From JBBIII01 sp037446575 (GTDB lineage: Bacteria > Bacteroidota > Ignavibacteria > UBA10030), in NCBI GenBank assembly GCA_037446575.1, contig JBBIII010000084.1:1-10207 (forward strand): a stretch of 10,207 nt of DNA. The letters run 5' to 3'. Positions 7,175-10,207 of this stretch are shown piece after piece. Below the pieces are notes generated by a model. It did not search any database. It saw only the letters and a program-made list of their open reading frames with translations, and was not told the DNA's origin. Position 1 is the first letter of the stretch. Every line of letters begins with the position of its first letter. A program made the position numbers and the translations under genes.

Positions 7175-7468
7175 CTACGGCTCATAAAATACGGGCTGTC
7201 CAAGTTCTTTCAAAGAGAATTCTAAAAAGATATGATGCCCATCGTAATCCAAAACACGAAGATCGTCTTCTTGTTTTAAATCGCTCATTGTCGCATCATA
7301 GTGCGCGCCGTATTTTTCTTTTACAAGTTCTATTGGAATTTCATAGGCGATGAACTTTTTTATCCCCTTTGATCTTAACTTCTGAATAAGGTTCGAACTT
7401 GTAAGTAAATCGTAAGAAGTGAGAATAAGAATTGGACCAGAGCCTGTAAAGAATATTCCAGCTTTCAT
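7175..7468 (-). CDS. Small conserved-looking protein of unknown function
   Basis: 97 residues, no signal peptide or membrane helix, so probably cytoplasmic. The sequence opens MKAGIFFTGSGPILILTSYD and continues with segments such as KGIKKFIAYEIPIELVKEKYG and RVLDYDGHHIFLEFS, ending LGQPVFYEP. It looks like a compact alpha/beta domain. I have an impression of similar small proteins annotated only as hypothetical or cytosolic in other bacteria, but no function I can name. The ATG at 7466-7468 has a strong Shine-Dalgarno (AAAGGAG, core 7477-7481, 8 nt away), and a sigma-70-like promoter lies upstream, so it is very likely expressed on its own. It converges on ldh. Confidence 0.8.
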   Translation of the reverse strand: MKAGIFFTGSGPILILTSYDLLTSSNLIQKLRSKGIKKFIAYEIPIELVKEKYGAHYDATMSDLKQEDDLRVLDYDGHHIFLEFSLKELGQPVFYEP

Positions 7469-7543
7469 TGTGCATACTCCTTTCGCTTGTTACAAAAGTT
7501 GCGGAATATGAACGTTAATTGATTTTGGTTTTACTGTAAAAGA

Positions 7544-7572
7544 ATATTACAATATTGATAGTTAAGTATCAA
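7544..7572 (-). promoter_or_regulatory. Sigma-70-like promoter of the 97-residue protein gene
   Basis: On the minus strand TTGATA (7567-7572), a 17-bp spacer and TAATAT (7544-7549). Each box differs from consensus by one or two bases and the spacing is ideal. It would give a leader of about 70 nt. Confidence 0.6.
7555..7572. promoter_or_regulatory. 18-bp near-palindrome overlapping the -35 box (candidate operator)
   Basis: TTGATAGTTAAGTATCAA is symmetric at 16 of 18 positions. One half-site is the -35 box of the minus-strand promoter and the other lies in its spacer, a typical position for a repressor site. The half-site TTGAT resembles the FNR/CRP type, but the gap between TTGAT and ATCAA is 8 rather than 4, so an FNR site is not claimed. 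Confidence 0.45.
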
Positions 7573-7626
7573 GATCGCCTCAAAAAAATTGTATCAATTC
7601 ACACATAAAAATCTACAGTTATAATA

Positions 7627-7703
7627 ATTAGAAACATCTGAAAAATATTTTGTTGTACATTTTTATTAACTATTTAAAATTTTATTTCTAATCATTCAGA
7701 TGT
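7627..7703. repeat. Two interleaved inverted repeats upstream of hrpB
   Basis: ATTAGAAA (7627-7634) pairs with TTTCTAAT (7685-7692), and ACATCTGAA (7634-7642) pairs with TTCAGATGT (7695-7703). The order is A, B, A', B', so the stems are either alternatives or would form a pseudoknot. They enclose a possible promoter. Confidence 0.5.
7653..7680 (+). promoter_or_regulatory. Possible promoter of hrpB
   Basis: TTGTAC (7653-7658), a 16-bp spacer and TAAAAT (7675-7680), lying between the arms of the interleaved inverted repeats. It would give a leader of roughly 55 nt. The surrounding DNA is very AT-rich, which makes chance matches likely. Confidence 0.35.
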
Positions 7704-7742
7704 CTCTTATAATTAAATTGACAGAATTTTCGCATATTATTA

Positions 7743-10207
7743 ATGATGCTAATTAAAAAAGAAATATTTCCGATAGAAGAAATCCTTCCTCAGCTTATTG
7801 CTTCTTTTACGCATACCAAAAACATTATTCTTTCCGCGCCGCCGGGGGCTGGTAAAACAACACAGGTTCCGATTGCACTTCTTAATTCAGAGATATTAAA
7901 GAATAAAAAAATTATAATGCTCGAGCCGCGCCGGCTTGCCGCAAGGCGTGCCGCAGAATTCATGTCCGCACAATTGGACGAAAAAGTTGGTCAGACAATC
8001 GGCTACCGAATACGCGGCGAATCAGTTGTTAGCAGAAACACTCGCATAGAAGTTGTAACCGAAGGAATTCTTACTCGATTGCTCCAGCACGAACCGGACT
8101 TGCCGGGTGTTGGCGCAATCATCTTCGATGAATTCCATGAAAGAAGTATTCATGCAGACCTTGGGCTCGCATTCGCTATAGATATTCAAGAAAATTTACG
8201 CGAAGATTTACGCATCCTGATTATGTCCGCAACACTCGATGGAGCTACAATTTCAAAAATTCTAAGTAACGCAAAGATTATTGATAGCAAGGGTAAAATT
8301 TATCCAATCACCACTCACTATTCACGTTTTACATCTGAGAAACAATTGGAAGTTAGAATAGTCGCAACTATTCTGCGCGTTTTACAAGAAGAAGAAGGCG
8401 ATATTTTAGTCTTCCTTCCCGGTCAGAAAGAAATTAAACGAATAGAAAACCTTCTCTGGGAAAAAAATTTACCGGAAGATGTCCTGATTCATTCACTTTT
8501 TGGCGATGCTTCATATCAACAACAATCAATTGCATTAACTCCTGCCCCTTCTGGAAAGAGGAAAGTAATTCTATCTACCAGCATTGCTGAAACAAGTCTT
8601 ACTATTGACGGAGTAAGAATTGTGATTGATTCGGGATTAGCGCGCACTGCGCGGTTTGATGTTCGGCGAGGAATGAGCGGGCTTGTTACAATTCCTATCT
8701 CAAAAGCCGTTGCCGATCAGCGACGTGGGCGAGCAGGACGACAGCAACCCGGTGTATGCTATCGCTTATGGACCGAATCTGAACATGAATCTTTGCCCGA
8801 TTATCCACAACCTGAAATAAAAGTTGCTGATCTTGCATCGCTGGCGCTCAACCTTGTGCGATGGGGAACGCCGGATGGAGCAAATCTTAAATTTCTCGAT
8901 CCACCACCGGAAGCACACTTATTACAGGCACAAAAACTTTTAAAGGAATTAGGAGCTGTAGATGCTTCCGGAAAATTGACCGAGCATGGCAGAGCTATGG
9001 CTGAACTTCCTATACATCCACGATTATCTAATATGATTTTACGGGGAAAGAAATTAGGATTAGGAACTCTTGCTTGCGATGTTGCGGCTATTCTTGAAGA
9101 AAGAGACATGCTTTCCGGAATTAAGGATAAGGATATAGATCTTGAGTCGCGAGTTCATGCTTTGTACGGAAAATCTCAAAAAGACAGCGCAACTCGTGAA
9201 CGGATAATTGCGCAATCTCAACGGCTAAAGGATATTGCAAAAATAAATAAAACAGCGGAAAAGAAAAATCATTCTTTAGGTTTATTGCTTGCCCTTGCAT
9301 ACCCGGATCGAATCGCTAAAAAGCGTGAACCTAAAAAATTGCGTTATTTAATGACAAGTGGAACAACTGCATCGTTGCCAGTCGGAAGTCTTTTGGCGCG
9401 CGAAGAATTTATTGCCATAGGTGAAGTAGATGGGATTGGTACGGAAGTTCGTATTTTTCTTGCCGCTCCAATTTCCCAAGAAGAAATACTGGATGTCTTT
9501 GTTTCTAATATAATTGAAGAGGCAGAGATAAGATGGAATCCAGCCGAAGAGACTGTTATTGCAAGAAATATTTTGCGATTTGGCGCTTTAGTTCTATCCG
9601 AAAAGAATATAACTCCAAGTGGCGATGAAGTTGTAACTGCATTGATTGATGGTATCCGTCAGATGGGATTGAATTGCTTACCTTGGGATAAAGAATCACG
9701 TTCGCTCCAACAACGTTGCGAGTGGCTGAGAAGTTATCAACACCAAAATGATTTACCCGACCTAAGTGAGCAAAATCTTTTGAACACTTTAGAAATCTGG
9801 CTGTCACCTTTTCTAAACGGAATCTGGAAAAGAGAACAGTTAAAGTCACTTTCACTTCTAAAAATATTACAATCGCATATTTTTAAATCGGTAAATCATA
9901 AAATTGACAAACTTGCTCCATCTCATATAAAATTACCGAGTGGAACAAATGCTTTTCTGGATTATTCCAGCGGACAACCGATATTAGCAGTAAAGCTACA
10001 GGAGTTATTTGGACAGGTAGAGACGCCAAAAATTGTTGACGGGAAGATTAACATATTAATTCATTTACTTTCCCCAGCTAACCGGCCGCTTGCAGTAACA
10101 CAAGATTTGAAAAGTTTCTGGAAAAATATTTATCTGGAAATTAGAACACAGATGCGCTCTCGTTATCCGAAACATTTTTGGCCAGAAGACCCATTTACAG
10201 CTAAACC
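7743..10207 (+). CDS. hrpB: HrpB, DEAH-type ATP-dependent helicase (3' end cut by window)
   Basis: About 821 codons, open to the window end. The last visible residues (RYPKHFWPEDPFTAK) match the usual HrpB C-terminus, so only a few codons are missing. Helicase motifs in order: Walker A APPGAGKT (32-39), EPRRLAARR (61-69), Walker B DEFHERS (129-135, the DEFH variant usual in HrpB), SAT (162-164), TSIAETSLTIDG (279-290), and motif VI QRRGRAGR (326-333). A winged-helix/ratchet region and the HrpB-specific C-terminal domain follow. Family members are superfamily 2 helicases whose natural RNA substrate is poorly defined. The start is ATG at 7743 or the adjacent ATG at 7746; a stop at 7719-7721 closes the frame upstream. 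No Shine-Dalgarno is visible, unlike moxR, batA or the small gene. Confidence 0.94.
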   Translation, partial: MMLIKKEIFPIEEILPQLIASFTHTKNIILSAPPGAGKTTQVPIALLNSEILKNKKIIMLEPRRLAARRAAEFMSAQLDEKVGQTIGYRIRGESVVSRNTRIEVVTEGILTRLLQHEPDLPGVGAIIFDEFHERSIHADLGLAFAIDIQENLREDLRILIMSATLDGATISKILSNAKIIDSKGKIYPITTHYSRFTSEKQLEVRIVATILRVLQEEEGDILVFLPGQKEIKRIENLLWEKNLPEDVLIHSLFGDASYQQQSIALTPAPSGKRKVILSTSIAETSLTIDGVRIVIDSGLARTARFDVRRGMSGLVTIPISKAVADQRRGRAGRQQPGVCYRLWTESEHESLPDYPQPEIKVADLASLALNLVRWGTPDGANLKFLDPPPEAHLLQAQKLLKELGAVDASGKLTEHGRAMAELPIHPRLSNMILRGKKLGLGTLACDVAAILEERDMLSGIKDKDIDLESRVHALYGKSQKDSATRERIIAQSQRLKDIAKINKTAEKKNHSLGLLLALAYPDRIAKKREPKKLRYLMTSGTTASLPVGSLLAREEFIAIGEVDGIGTEVRIFLAAPISQEEILDVFVSNIIEEAEIRWNPAEETVIARNILRFGALVLSEKNITPSGDEVVTALIDGIRQMGLNCLPWDKESRSLQQRCEWLRSYQHQNDLPDLSEQNLLNTLEIWLSPFLNGIWKREQLKSLSLLKILQSHIFKSVNHKIDKLAPSHIKLPSGTNAFLDYSSGQPILAVKLQELFGQVETPKIVDGKINILIHLLSPANRPLAVTQDLKSFWKNIYLEIRTQMRSRYPKHFWPEDPFTAK

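Noticed and set aside
7156..7185. Possible bidirectional terminator between ldh and the small gene
   Set aside because: The only pairing is GAG/CTC plus CCG/CGG with a bulge, and no T-tract follows on either strand.
7555..7572. Canonical FNR site
   Set aside because: The gap between TTGAT and ATCAA is 8 nt, not the 4 nt of the FNR consensus.
7718..7740. TTGACA followed by TATTAT before hrpB as a sigma-70 promoter
   Set aside because: The spacer is only 11 bp, and a properly spaced -10 box would overlap the start codon.
8801..9109. Minus-strand open frame within hrpB
   Set aside because: Antisense to conserved HrpB sequence with no start signals; a shadow of the real gene. The same holds for 9556-9855.

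Overview
The window comes from an AT-rich bacterium, probably of the Bacteroidota/Chlorobiota superphylum. An Ignavibacteria-like or related environmental lineage is my best guess, most likely a metagenome or draft assembly, because a run of exactly 100 N lies at 1460-1559. The guess rests on the order moxR - DUF58 - DUF4381-like - batA - batB/batC, on a free-standing four-helix-bundle (S23-type) gene, and on AT-rich codons. It is inference, not a database match.

Positions 1-5927, all on the minus strand, hold a MoxR/Bat (Bacteroides aerotolerance) operon. In transcription order it has a MoxR AAA+ ATPase, a DUF58 protein with a VWA-like domain, an inserted and broken four-helix-bundle gene, a membrane protein with a DUF4381/BatD-like C-terminus, BatA (membrane VWA), the assembly gap, and a BatB-BatC fusion (membrane VWA plus TPRs) that runs off the window start. 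In this system the cytoplasmic MoxR ATPase is thought to act with the VWA proteins, whose metal-ion-dependent adhesion sites bind partner proteins. The membrane and TPR parts would carry this action across the envelope. The exact substrate is not known.

The junctions around the four-helix-bundle gene and before the DUF58 gene carry degenerate 7-bp tandem arrays built on units ending in (A)AC. A separate array of about 8 bp based on AATC follows moxR. These resemble the short tandemly repeated sequences known from cyanobacteria and are the most unusual part of the window.

Positions 5928-6195 are a divergent intergenic region. On the plus strand it leads into an L-lactate dehydrogenase gene (TTG start, 6196-7155). 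A small uncharacterised protein gene converges on it (7175-7468, minus). The interval 7469-7742 holds a good sigma-70-like promoter with an 18-bp near-palindrome for the small gene, and an interleaved pair of inverted repeats around a possible promoter for the next gene. From 7743 to the window end is a nearly complete hrpB gene for a DEAH-type ATP-dependent helicase.

No rRNA, tRNA, CRISPR array, transposase or prophage gene was seen. No wholly new multi-gene system is evident. The most interesting signals are the heptamer arrays, the disrupted S23-type insertion in the operon, and the regulatory palindromes.
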